Assembly: GCA_031270605.1 (NCBI GenBank)
Contig: JAISXG010000081.1
Location: 1 to 53,013, forward strand
DNA: 53,013 bases
Reading direction: 5' to 3'
Source of the DNA: Oscillospiraceae bacterium
GTDB taxonomy: Bacteria > Bacillota > Clostridia > Oscillospirales > Acutalibacteraceae
The position numbers and the translations under genes were made by a program. Below are positions 1-7,118 of this stretch, piece by piece (the stretch's first letter is position 1; each line of letters opens with the position of its first letter). The notes below the pieces were generated by a model. It did not search any database and was not told the DNA's origin. It worked only from the letters and a program-made list of their open reading frames with translations.

Positions 1-49
1 TTAGAACTTTTCAGGCATAGGGTAATTTTATAGAACTGAACCTAATGGT

Positions 50-267
50 TTAGTTTTTGTAAGGCTTTTTTTCATTAGTCAAGCCTAATAAATAATCTGT
101 ACTGGTGTTATACAATTCCGCTAACTTCATAAGAGCCAAATTCGGAATATCTAAAATACCGGTTTCATAACGCGAATATGTTGCCTGTGATACGTTTAAT
201 ATTCTCGCTACTGTTTCTTGTTTCAGGTCGTTATCTTCCCTTAAATCTCCCGTATTCGCAAACGCAT
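50..267 (-). pseudogene. XRE-family HTH regulator, frameshifted near its N-terminus
   Basis: The C-terminal frame reads as a Cro/C1-type helix-turn-helix with the typical LKQETVARILNVSQATYSRYE core and a YLLGLT tail, as in small regulators of Firmicute mobile elements. A good start exists at 265-267 (ATG preceded by GGGGTGATAAAA), and it encodes MRLRIR, which fits the missing N-terminus. That frame stops after eight codons because about two extra bases (a GA duplication near 239-243) separate it from the HTH frame. The only in-frame start for the HTH is a TTG inside the neighbouring terminator, which is implausible. It is probably a disrupted regulator of the adjacent recombinase; a sequencing error is the alternative. 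Confidence 0.7.
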
Positions 268-395
268 TTTTATCACCCCAAGAAAAAATATAGCACTCAA
301 AGTATATCGACTTGTCGAAATATACGGAAAACGCATAAAAATAAAACATAAAAAACAAAAAGCTAACTGAGCGCCCGACAGGGAGGGAATAAAAT

Positions 396-432
396 AAAAA
401 GACCGTCAATCCAATTACGAAAGACGGTCTTT
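396..432 (-). terminator. rho-independent terminator after the serine recombinase
   Basis: Inverted repeat AAAGACCGTC / GACGGTCTTT followed on the minus strand by TTTTTATTTT. It lies directly downstream of the recombinase stop codon. Confidence 0.8.
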
Positions 433-439
433 CACCTTA

Positions 440-1990
440 TTAAAATTTGCTAAACTCAATAGATTTGATTTTTACAATGCCCTCTCGCTTGCCTTTTTCC
501 TTTTCGTTCACAACATCAACTCTGTCAACAAATTCAATTAAAAATTGCCTTTTTTCCTCGTTGCTTAAATGTTCCCAATTTTCTTTCAGGTTTTTAATAA
601 TGTGTTCTCGCTTAATGGTTGCTTCCTCATCAACGCAATCTTGAACGCTTGCGATTGTTCCTGAAATTTGCTCTTTTTCCTTATCAATGCTGTTTTTTAT
701 CAGCTTGTAATTTTCAAGGTCAATATCGCCTTGTATATAACTGTTTACTAATTCCTTTTCCCTGCGCTCTAATTTATCAAGCTGTTTTTTAAGTCCGTCA
801 ATGAGGTCAAGGTTCTGGTTCTTGATTTCCTGCTTCATGGCAAGCTGAATTTCATCAAGCGTGTCAAAATCTTTAAAACTATTTATATGCTCAATAAATG
901 CTTCTTCAATTTTTGACTGGCTTGCTTCGCTAGCCGTACAGGATTTGTTATAACGGTTTTGGCAGCGATAGCCAACACGGGAAAGGGTTCTGTCGTTTTC
1001 GTCCTTTTTGTAATCCCCATGCGCCAGCATTTTGCCACCGCATACACCGCAAAAGACTATTCCTGCAAAATAATTTTCTTCTTTCGGGTGCTTCTTATAT
1101 ACCTTTACAGCTAAATTTTTAATCAAATTTTGCGCTTTCGTATACAATTCTTCTGAAATGATAGGCTCATGTAAGCCCTTTGTTTCAAAATATTTCTTCG
1201 GGTCATTCGTTGCGTATCGGACCTTACCTATGTAATTGCAATTCGTTAAAAGCTCCTGTATAGTTGGCGCATACCAAACAGTGCCCTTTTTAGATGGTAT
1301 GTTTCGATTGTTTAAATCTGTCGCTATGTCAAAATATTTCATATGCCTGTATACAAACATTTCAAATATTTCTCTTACTATAACCGCTTCTTTTTCATTG
1401 ATTGTCTGTACTTTTTCGCCGTTTTTTCTGTCATATCCGTAGCTTGAAATATTACAAGCAATGGTATAGCCCTCTTTTACTTTTCGTTCACAGCCGAGCC
1501 TTACCCTTTCAGAGATATTTTCTCGTTCAAATTCGGCAAATATTCCGATTATTTTAATAAACATTCGTCCTGTGGCTGAATGTGTGTCTATGCTTTCATT
1601 TAAGGAATTAAAAGCGCACTCATACTCATTAAACAGGTTTATGAGATATACTAAATCGCTTATACTGCGTGTTAAGCGGTCGATTTTAAAGACAAGAACA
1701 TTTTTAATATGGCCTTTTTTAATATCGTCAATCATTCTGTTCATATCGGGTCGCTCCGTGATGTTTTTCCCACTGATACCGGGGTCTATGTAAACATCAT
1801 AAACAGGCCAGCCTTTAATTCTTGCATATGCCTTTAGTTTTTCCTCCTGCGCTCTGATTGAATAGCCCTCTTGCGCTTGTTCTTCGGTCGATACCCTTAA
1901 ATAGATAGCTGTTGGAGAGCAAAGGTCTATCTCTTCCATATAAAGGTCTTTTGTTTCGTTCCTTGCGGAAATTAACTCTTTTGCTTTCAT
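440..1990 (-). CDS. large serine recombinase (resolvase/invertase family)
   Basis: This 516-residue protein catalyses site-specific DNA integration and excision through a serine nucleophile. The N-terminal resolvase domain (about residues 28-170) carries the catalytic Ser34 in YLRVSTEEQ, then a FKIDRLTRS segment and the long FAEFERENISERV helix. A recombinase DNA-binding domain follows, then a zinc ribbon (CGVCGG and a later YRCQNRYNKSC, about residues 315-352) and a coiled-coil C-terminus rich in Lys and Glu. This is the architecture of transposon and phage large serine integrases. The length is normal and the frame intact. It sits at the end of an AT-rich element beside yajC, with a small ORF just upstream. 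Confidence 0.95.
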   Translation of the reverse strand: MKAKELISARNETKDLYMEEIDLCSPTAIYLRVSTEEQAQEGYSIRAQEEKLKAYARIKGWPVYDVYIDPGISGKNITERPDMNRMIDDIKKGHIKNVLVFKIDRLTRSISDLVYLINLFNEYECAFNSLNESIDTHSATGRMFIKIIGIFAEFERENISERVRLGCERKVKEGYTIACNISSYGYDRKNGEKVQTINEKEAVIVREIFEMFVYRHMKYFDIATDLNNRNIPSKKGTVWYAPTIQELLTNCNYIGKVRYATNDPKKYFETKGLHEPIISEELYTKAQNLIKNLAVKVYKKHPKEENYFAGIVFCGVCGGKMLAHGDYKKDENDRTLSRVGYRCQNRYNKSCTASEASQSKIEEAFIEHINSFKDFDTLDEIQLAMKQEIKNQNLDLIDGLKKQLDKLERREKELVNSYIQGDIDLENYKLIKNSIDKEKEQISGTIASVQDCVDEEATIKREHIIKNLKENWEHLSNEEKRQFLIEFVDRVDVVNEKEKGKREGIVKIKSIEFSKF

Positions 1991-2005
1991 AATAAATCGC
2001 TCCTA

Positions 2006-2152
2006 TCAATTCTTTTTGATAGTGGATTTATCGCTTTCTCTTTTTTCTCGTTCCTCTCGCATTTTTCGTGGAATAGATGTCCTCATGAAAAATTCCAGCA
2101 TTCGTATTTGTAATTCTTTCGGCAATGCTATTTTTTCTCTTTCGTTCTCCAT
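2006..2152 (-). CDS. small recombinase-associated protein (48 aa), function unknown
   Basis: A short reading frame lies 15 bases upstream of the recombinase start, in the same direction. GGAG eight bases before the ATG at 2150-2152 supports this start; an ATG two codons earlier is too close to the ribosome site. The product is highly charged, with Lys-Glu-Arg runs in its second half and a hydrophobic stretch around LQIRMLEFF. No family is recognised. Small charged ORFs next to large serine recombinases are common in Clostridial elements, and one possible role is a recombination directionality or regulatory factor; that is inference only. Confidence 0.55.
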   Translation of the reverse strand: MENEREKIALPKELQIRMLEFFMRTSIPRKMREEREKRESDKSTIKKN

Positions 2153-2212
2153 CTTCATCACTCCATCAACTAAATTTCTATTTACAATTATATTAGCTAA
2201 TGGTATACTAAT

Positions 2213-2268
2213 ATGCGAAATAATGCGAAAATCGCATAACTTGCGGCGTTTCCACCTCTGCTATGCGA
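2213..2268. repeat. cluster of ATGCGA motifs, two forming a palindrome
   Basis: ATGCGA occurs at 2213-2218, 2223-2228 and 2263-2268, and its complement TCGCAT at 2232-2237. The middle pair forms the palindrome ATGCGA-AAA-TCGCAT. The cluster lies just upstream of the recombinase operon near the element edge, so it could be an operator or recombinase arm sites. Confidence 0.5.
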
Positions 2269-2318
2269 TACTGGTCTTTTTTAGGTCTAGGCAAGCAAAG
2301 AAATTTTACAAAATTCCC

Positions 2319-2347
2319 TTGCATAGTTTTATTTTTATTTGTATAAT
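2319..2347 (+). promoter_or_regulatory. sigma-A-type promoter of yajC
   Basis: TTGCAT at 2319-2324 and a perfect TATAAT at 2342-2347, separated by 17 bases, about 30 bases before the yajC start. The mobile element boundary must therefore lie upstream of roughly 2318, or the promoter was rebuilt at the junction. Confidence 0.7.
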
Positions 2348-2377
2348 AACCTGAGTATTAAAATTGGAGGAACAAAA

Positions 2378-2836
2378 ATGTTATTGAATTTTATGCAGAC
2401 AGTGCTGACGACCGGCACCAGCGGTGCGACCAATCAAAGAAGCATGTACGGCACCCTGATTATGATGGGCGGCCTGTTTGTTGTTATGTATCTTTTCATG
2501 ATCCGCCCGCAAAAGAAAAAACAAAAGTCCGAGCAAGACATGCGTGATTCGATTCAAATCGGCGACGAAATCACGACCATCGGCGGCATTATGGGCCGTG
2601 TTGTGACGGTGAAAGAGGATTCGTTGATTGTTGAAACCGGGGCGGACAGAAACAAGCTGCGCATCACGCGCTGGGCAATTCAGACCAATAACTCCGCAGA
2701 AGAGCGCTCAGAGGCTGAAAAGGCCGCCGCGAAAGCGATCAAGGACTCCGAGCGTGCCGAGCGTGAAAAAGCCGTGGGGCCGGAAATAAAAGAAAAGAAA
2801 AAGCGCCGTTCCAAAAAAAGCGAAGACGATACCTGA
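2378..2836 (+). CDS. yajC: preprotein translocase subunit YajC
   Basis: YajC is a small single-pass membrane protein of the SecDF-YajC auxiliary translocon complex. The 152-residue product has one N-terminal membrane segment (about residues 27-43), then the family signature RPQKKKQK, and the conserved core IQIGDEITTIGGIMGRV. The C-terminal third is a long Lys/Glu/Arg-rich cytoplasmic tail, longer than in E. coli but usual in Clostridia. The start is set by GGAGG seven bases before the ATG at 2378. A strong terminator follows, so it is probably monocistronic. It stands first in the yajC / TIGR04086 / scfA / scfB block typical of Clostridia. Confidence 0.95.
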   Translation: MLLNFMQTVLTTGTSGATNQRSMYGTLIMMGGLFVVMYLFMIRPQKKKQKSEQDMRDSIQIGDEITTIGGIMGRVVTVKEDSLIVETGADRNKLRITRWAIQTNNSAEERSEAEKAAAKAIKDSERAEREKAVGPEIKEKKKRRSKKSEDDT

Positions 2837-2860
2837 TTACAAAATTTCAAATAATGCCTT

Positions 2861-2898
2861 GATATCCGGAAGTATTTTTTCCGGATATCATTTTTTTT
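2861..2898 (+). terminator. terminator of yajC
   Basis: Perfect stem GATATCCGGAA / TTCCGGATATC with a 7-base loop, followed by a run of eight T. Confidence 0.9.
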
Positions 2899-2992
2899 GA
2901 ATAAACCGTACAACCTTATCATATTTATGAAAGAGGACTTGCCGGTTTTGCGGCAGGGCGTGTCATTATGATGAATATGTGGAGGTTGGGTT

Positions 2993-3418
2993 ATGAAAAA
3001 AAGCAATGAAAAAAAGAAGAAGGCGGCGCCGTCATCCATAAAATCGCTGGTGGTTCCGCTGATTACTTCCTTCTTGAGCGGAATGATTGTGTTCTTTGTA
3101 TGCCTCTCTCTCAGTTCGGCGCTGGTCGTGAATCAAAACATGGCGTTTGACAAAATGTCAATGCTGCTCATGGTGTCGTGCATTTTGTCCGCCGTGGTCG
3201 CCGGGTTTGTGCTTTCGCGCAACATGCAGGTGAAGGGGCTGGTCGCCGGGGTGCTCGCCGCGCTGCCGCTGATGCTGGTCGAAATTCTGATTATCATCAG
3301 CATGTCGGACGGGCATGTGAGCGGCACGGTGTATCTGTTGATTCCCACAATGCTTGTCGCCGGAGCGGTCGGCGGCGTGAGTGCGGTGAACATGAAACCG
3401 AAGAAGCGCAAAAAATAA
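2993..3418 (+). CDS. TIGR04086 family membrane protein
   Basis: A 141-residue membrane protein of the TIGR04086 type, known only as a conserved neighbour of yajC and the SCIFF genes in Clostridia; its function is not established. After a Lys-rich cytoplasmic N-terminus there are four predicted membrane helices (about residues 20-45, 55-75, 80-102 and 108-130), ending in a basic KPKKRKK tail. GGAGG stands seven bases before the ATG. It lies between the yajC terminator and the scfA promoter. The assignment rests on position, length and topology. Confidence 0.85.
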   Translation: MKKSNEKKKKAAPSSIKSLVVPLITSFLSGMIVFFVCLSLSSALVVNQNMAFDKMSMLLMVSCILSAVVAGFVLSRNMQVKGLVAGVLAALPLMLVEILIIISMSDGHVSGTVYLLIPTMLVAGAVGGVSAVNMKPKKRKK

Positions 3419-3427
3419 GCAAAAGCA

Positions 3428-3456
3428 TTGAAATTTGCCTTTTGCTGTGGTATAAT
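3428..3456 (+). promoter_or_regulatory. strong extended -10 promoter of scfA
   Basis: TTGAAA at 3428-3433, 17-base spacer, TATAAT at 3451-3456 with an upstream TGn extension (TGG). It is one of the best promoters in the window and is placed to drive scfA and scfB. Confidence 0.8.
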
Positions 3457-3476
3457 CAATAACATGAAGAGATTTT

Positions 3477-3509
3477 GAAAAGCCTGTTTTTTTTAATGAC
3501 AGGCTTTTC
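3477..3509 (+). other. leader hairpin upstream of scfA
   Basis: Perfect 11-bp stem GAAAAGCCTGT / ACAGGCTTTTC with a T-rich 11-base loop. It begins about 14 bases after the expected transcription start of the scfA promoter. No T-run follows it, so it does not look like a terminator; a transcript-stabilising or regulatory leader element is possible. Confidence 0.5.
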
Positions 3510-3577
3510 AATCGCGACAGACGCGGGCTTGGTTTTTCTTGGCAAAATCTCTTTTTAAGGAAAGGACGACCAGTATC

Positions 3578-3718
3578 ATGAAACATGTGAAAACGATCAA
3601 CAACGCAAACCTGAAAGAAAGCGCGCACAAGGGCGGCTGCGGTGAATGCCAGGCTTCCTGCCAGTCCGCCTGCAAAACCTCCTGCACCGTCGCGAATCAG
3701 GACTGTGAGAAGGAATAA
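3578..3718 (+). CDS. scfA: six-cysteine peptide SCIFF (ranthipeptide precursor)
   Basis: This 46-residue peptide has exactly six cysteines in its second half, in the pattern CGEC, ASC, SAC, TSC, QDC. That is the hallmark of SCIFF (six cysteines in forty-five residues), the almost universal Clostridial RiPP precursor. The leader half (KHVKTINNANLKES) is the part recognised by the maturase, which forms Cys-to-Thr thioether cross-links. An AAGGAAAGGA ribosome site precedes the ATG at 3578. The maturase scfB starts 21 bases downstream, so the two are probably co-transcribed from the promoter at 3428. Too short for routine gene finders, but unambiguous. Confidence 0.96.
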   Translation: MKHVKTINNANLKESAHKGGCGECQASCQSACKTSCTVANQDCEKE

Positions 3719-3739
3719 TCAATAAGCAGGTTGAAAACA

Positions 3740-5101
3740 TTGATACACGCATATCAACTCAACGGATATAACATAGCTTTGGATAGTAACAGCGGGGCCG
3801 TGCATCTTTTGGATGACACGGCTTATGATTGTTTGGCCCTGATTGACGGGGATGATTTTTCGCCTGAATGCCCCGGGCATATTTTGCAGGCTCTGGCTGA
3901 ACAATATGCGCCGGAGGTAATCAAAGAGGCCTATTCTGATTTATTTGCGCTCTATGAGGCAAAAACACTTTTCAGTGAGGACACCTACGCCCCCTTTGCA
4001 GAAGCCATGGGCCCCGCGCCCGTGAAATCCATGTGCCTGAACGTGGCGCATGACTGCAACCTGCGCTGTGAATACTGTTTTGCGTCGCAGGGCGACTTCG
4101 GCAGGGGCAAAAAGCTCATGCCGTTTGCGGTGGGCCGCGCGGCCATTGATTTCATGGTGAAAAACTCTTTCGGCCGCCGCAACCTTGAGGTAGACTTTTT
4201 CGGCGGCGAGCCGCTGATGAATTTTGGGGTGGTGAAGCGGATTGTGGACTATGCCCGCTCCATTGAAAAAGAGCACAAGAAGAACTTCCGTTTTACGATC
4301 ACAACCAACGGCGTTCTGCTCAACGATGCAATCATTGATTATATCAACAAAGAAATGGTGAACGTGGTGCTTTCGCTTGACGGCCGCAGGGATGTCAACG
4401 ACAATATGCGCCCGAGCGTCAACGGCAAGGGTTCTTATGACGTGATCGTGCCGAAATATCAATCGCTTGTTGCCCGAAGAGGCGGCAAACAATATTACCT
4501 GCGCGGGACATTCACAAAAGAGAACCTTGATTTTTCAAAGGATATTCTTCACATCTATGAAGACCTCGGCTTTGACCAGGTTTCGGTGGAGCCCGCGGTG
4601 CTTGCGGAGGATGTGCCCTTTTCGCTGCGCGACGAGGATTTTGACGCGATCGCGGCGGAGTATGAGCGCCTTGCGGATATTGTGATCGCAAAGAAAAAGG
4701 CGGGGGAAAAGCTGAACTTTTTCCATTTTCAAATGGAGCTTGACGGCGGCCCCTGCGCCATCAAACGCCTGCGCGGCTGCAGCTGCGGCAACGAATACGT
4801 CGCGGTCACGCCCGAGGGCGACATTTATCCCTGCCACCAGTTTGTGGGCGAGGACGAATGGAAGATGGGCAATGTGCTTGACGGCACACTGAACGCCGAA
4901 ATGAAACAAGAATTCGCAAAGGCAACTGTATACTCTAAACAAGACTGCAAAAACTGCTGGGCAAAGTTTTATTGCAGCGGCGGCTGCAACGCGAACAACC
5001 ACCAGTTCAACCGCTCGATCTACAAGCCGCACAGGCTTTCGTGCGAGCTTGAAAAGAAACGGGTGGAGTGCGCAATCATGATCAAAGTGGCGCTGCTGTA
5101 A
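3740..5101 (+). CDS. scfB: SCIFF maturase, radical SAM/SPASM thioether synthase
   Basis: This enzyme installs thioether bridges in the SCIFF peptide encoded just upstream, using S-adenosylmethionine and iron-sulfur clusters. The radical SAM motif CNLRCEYC (CxxxCxxC, about residue 103) is followed by the GGEP motif (FFGGEPLMNF). A SPASM domain with auxiliary-cluster cysteines occupies the C-terminus (GPCAIKRLRGCSCGNE, YPCHQF, CKNCWAKFYCSGGC). I chose the TTG at 3740, giving the family-typical MIHAYQLNGYN start with AGCAGG nine bases upstream; a TTG at 3731 is the alternative. At 453 residues the length is normal, and all cluster cysteines expected are present. Confidence 0.95.
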   Translation: MIHAYQLNGYNIALDSNSGAVHLLDDTAYDCLALIDGDDFSPECPGHILQALAEQYAPEVIKEAYSDLFALYEAKTLFSEDTYAPFAEAMGPAPVKSMCLNVAHDCNLRCEYCFASQGDFGRGKKLMPFAVGRAAIDFMVKNSFGRRNLEVDFFGGEPLMNFGVVKRIVDYARSIEKEHKKNFRFTITTNGVLLNDAIIDYINKEMVNVVLSLDGRRDVNDNMRPSVNGKGSYDVIVPKYQSLVARRGGKQYYLRGTFTKENLDFSKDILHIYEDLGFDQVSVEPAVLAEDVPFSLRDEDFDAIAAEYERLADIVIAKKKAGEKLNFFHFQMELDGGPCAIKRLRGCSCGNEYVAVTPEGDIYPCHQFVGEDEWKMGNVLDGTLNAEMKQEFAKATVYSKQDCKNCWAKFYCSGGCNANNHQFNRSIYKPHRLSCELEKKRVECAIMIKVALL

Positions 5102-5206
5102 GATGCTTTTCGGTCTTGCCTTTTTTTCATATTTATGTTATTTTAAATATAACGATTCTGTTATGGATTTCAAACACGTTCTGGTGTGAAAGGAATGAAC
5201 ATTTTT

Positions 5207-6028
5207 ATGTCTTTACCCATTGCGATTCAGCTGTATTCCTTGCGTGAGGACGCGAGTGAGGACTTTTTCGGTACGCTCAAAAAAGTCAAGGAACTGGGCT
5301 ATGACGGCGTGGAATTTGCCGGCCTTTTTGACAACGAGCCCGAAATGGTCAGGGCATTTTGTGAAGAGATCGGCCTTGTGCCCCTCTCCGCCCATGTGCC
5401 TTTTGACGCGCTGATTTCAGAAACAGATGCTGTGATTGCCGAGTGCAGGGCGCTTGGCTGCAAATATGTGGCGGTACCTTATGTGACGGAAGAAAACCGC
5501 CCCGGCGCAGAGGGATTTTTTGCCGCCATTGACGCGATCTGCGAGGTCGGCAGGGCATGTGCCACCGCGGGGCTGCAGCTGCTTTATCACAATCACGATT
5601 TTGAGTTTGTGAAGGTCAACGGCGAATACGGCCTTGACGTGATTTATTCTGAAATCGCACCCGAATACCTGCAAACAGAGATCGATACCTGCTGGGTGAA
5701 CGTGGCGGGGGAGGACCCTGCGAAGTATGTTGAAAAATATACCGGCCGCGCGCCCGTCGTGCATCTCAAGGACTTTTTCAAAAAAGGCTCGGGCGGCAAG
5801 CTTTATGAGCTGATCGGCCTTGACGATGACAGCGAGGAAGCGGGGGAGGAAACCTTTGGCTTCAAGCCTGTTGGCCACGGCCAGCAGGATATGCCCTCAA
5901 TCCTTGCCGCCTGCGTAAAAGCGGGCGCTTCGTGGGTCGTTATTGAGCAGGACCGTCCGGACGGCGACAACGAGCCGATTCGCGAGGCCGAAAAAAGCAT
6001 CGCCTATCTGAAGTCCATTGTATGGTAA
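5207..6028 (+). CDS. sugar phosphate isomerase/epimerase, AP-endonuclease-2-like TIM barrel
   Basis: A 273-residue xylose-isomerase-like TIM barrel, the family that includes inosose dehydratases and sugar epimerases. Visible features are the opening AIQLYSLRE strand, LLYHNHDFEF with the metal-ligand His/Glu region, the EIDTCWV strand, VVHLKDF and the closing VVIEQDRP with its conserved Glu. The real substrate cannot be told from sequence. AAAGGA at 5189-5194 supports the ATG at 5207; an in-frame GTG at 5186 lies in front of the ribosome site and is unlikely. It stands alone between scfB and a convergent terminator. Confidence 0.88.
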   Translation: MSLPIAIQLYSLREDASEDFFGTLKKVKELGYDGVEFAGLFDNEPEMVRAFCEEIGLVPLSAHVPFDALISETDAVIAECRALGCKYVAVPYVTEENRPGAEGFFAAIDAICEVGRACATAGLQLLYHNHDFEFVKVNGEYGLDVIYSEIAPEYLQTEIDTCWVNVAGEDPAKYVEKYTGRAPVVHLKDFFKKGSGGKLYELIGLDDDSEEAGEETFGFKPVGHGQQDMPSILAACVKAGASWVVIEQDRPDGDNEPIREAEKSIAYLKSIVW

Positions 6029-6041
6029 CACCATAAAGAAG

Positions 6042-6073
6042 AAAAGCTTGCAGCGACAAAACTGCAAGCTTTT
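6042..6073. terminator. bidirectional terminator between convergent genes
   Basis: Stem AAAAGCTTGCAG / CTGCAAGCTTTT with an 8-base loop, A-rich before and T-rich after, so it can serve the isomerase gene and the convergent gene whose stop codon it overlaps. Confidence 0.85.
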
Positions 6074-6584
6074 ATTTGTTCGTGAGCAGTGCCTCCAGCT
6101 GTGTCCATTCTGAAAGCTCCCTACTTATCTTTAACAAATAATCCAAGTGAACAGGGTCTTTTATTAAGTATTTCCCCGCCCGGCGTACTGCCCGTACAAA
6201 TTGGGATCGGAGTCGCGCATATTCCCGCGCAAGCGGGCAGGCATGCTTTGCCCGTGGGTCATAGATCACACTCACGCGCACCTCTCCCGCTTCTGTTTGC
6301 GTCACAAGCGGAAACAGAGGAAACAACCGGCACGCAAGCGGGCGCAGATCTCGCGGGCATGTCCCGTTGCAAACGAGCAGGGGATAACCGTAATTGCCGT
6401 CTGTTGCCTTCAGCGTGAACTCCGGAACACTTCCGAGCTGCTCTTCTTCAAAGGGAAAAAGCCTCATGCCGGTGTTCTCGTCGCCCCGGCAGCAGCTTTG
6501 CGCGCAAAGGCGGCCGCAGTTTTTTTGCAGCGGCGTTGTTTTTCTGAGCAGGAAATATGCGGCTTCAAGCGATTTGTTTGCCAT
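6072..6584 (-). CDS. conserved cysteine-rich protein, YkgJ-like cluster motif
   Basis: The function is unknown. The 170-residue product has two Cys groups: GRLCAQSCCRG near residue 28 and CNGTCPRDLRPLACRLFP near residue 77. The second resembles the Cx(3)CPx..RPxxCRxFP pattern of YkgJ-type putative metal-binding proteins. The C-terminal part is basic and helical. I chose the ATG at 6584 (MANKS), which has GGAGAGGA about 11 bases upstream; a TTG seven codons earlier has no ribosome site in a sensible position. It stands alone, flanked by terminators on both sides. A metal-binding role is inference from the cysteines. Confidence 0.7.
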   Translation of the reverse strand: MANKSLEAAYFLLRKTTPLQKNCGRLCAQSCCRGDENTGMRLFPFEEEQLGSVPEFTLKATDGNYGYPLLVCNGTCPRDLRPLACRLFPLFPLVTQTEAGEVRVSVIYDPRAKHACPLAREYARLRSQFVRAVRRAGKYLIKDPVHLDYLLKISRELSEWTQLEALLTNK

Positions 6585-6609
6585 AAAACAGCCTGTCCTC
6601 TCCAAAAAT

Positions 6610-6636
6610 AAAAACCGCCGTACCGCAGCGGTTTTT
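6610..6636 (-). terminator. terminator of the small peptide gene at 6665
   Basis: Stem AAAAACCGC / GCGGTTTTT with a 9-base loop; on the minus strand the stem runs into T-rich sequence. Confidence 0.75.
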
Positions 6637-6664
6637 ATCTTTGCTTATTTGCAGTCAAAAACGA

Positions 6665-6826
6665 TTATTGACCCGAAACTGTTTCCGAAGTGGTTTCAGA
6701 TGTCGCTTCAGTTGTGCTGCTAAGGAAATCTTCGAGCATTTGGGCAAGATCAATGAAACCTAATGTATTGAGGATAAAAGCCAATTTCACGAACATCTTG
6801 GCAAACCAAGCAGTAACGCCTATCAT
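6665..6826 (-). CDS. small amphipathic peptide with Thr/Ser/Glu tail (53 aa), unknown
   Basis: No family is recognised, yet the expression signals are excellent: an extended -10 promoter at 6875-6903, an AAAGGAGGG ribosome site eight bases from the ATG at 6826, and a terminator at 6610-6636. The product starts with a hydrophobic, possibly membrane-seeking helix (MIGVTAWFAKMFVKLAFILN), then a short acidic helix (LAQMLEDFL), and ends in a low-complexity tail of TTEATSETTSETVSG. It may be a membrane-associated or secreted small protein. An upstream in-frame extension to 6862 is not needed. Confidence 0.65.
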   Translation of the reverse strand: MIGVTAWFAKMFVKLAFILNTLGFIDLAQMLEDFLSSTTEATSETTSETVSGQ

Positions 6827-6874
6827 AAAAGAACCCTCCTTTCCTTTTACAACTAAATCCAATGATTCATATAC

Positions 6875-6903
6875 ATCATACCAAATCCCGTTTGAAAAAG
6901 CAA
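6875..6903 (-). promoter_or_regulatory. extended -10 promoter of the 53-aa peptide
   Basis: On the minus strand: TTGCTT, 17 bases, TATGAT with TGG immediately before it. About 50 bases upstream of the start codon. Confidence 0.7.
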
Positions 6904-6997
6904 GGGGGTCTTGGCCTAAAATAACATTTTTTCATCGACGGGGTGTCTGATTTTGTGAGGGTTTGAAAGAATATTTTCCGGCTTCTGCCGGAATTTC

Positions 6998-7026
6998 TTG
7001 CATAAAGCCGTGAGATATGATACTAT
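6998..7026 (+). promoter_or_regulatory. probable promoter of ddl
   Basis: TTGCAT at 6998-7003, 17-base spacer, TACTAT at 7021-7026, about 90 bases before the ddl start. A short hairpin (TTCCGGC/GCCGGAA) lies just upstream. Confidence 0.5.
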
Positions 7027-7118
7027 ATAAGGCATTGAAACGATATAATTGTAGTGAGGCTTTGCGGCATTCCGCGCGGCCTTGCAGGCGGTTGCCTGCG
7101 TGTGAAAGGGGAGATTGA

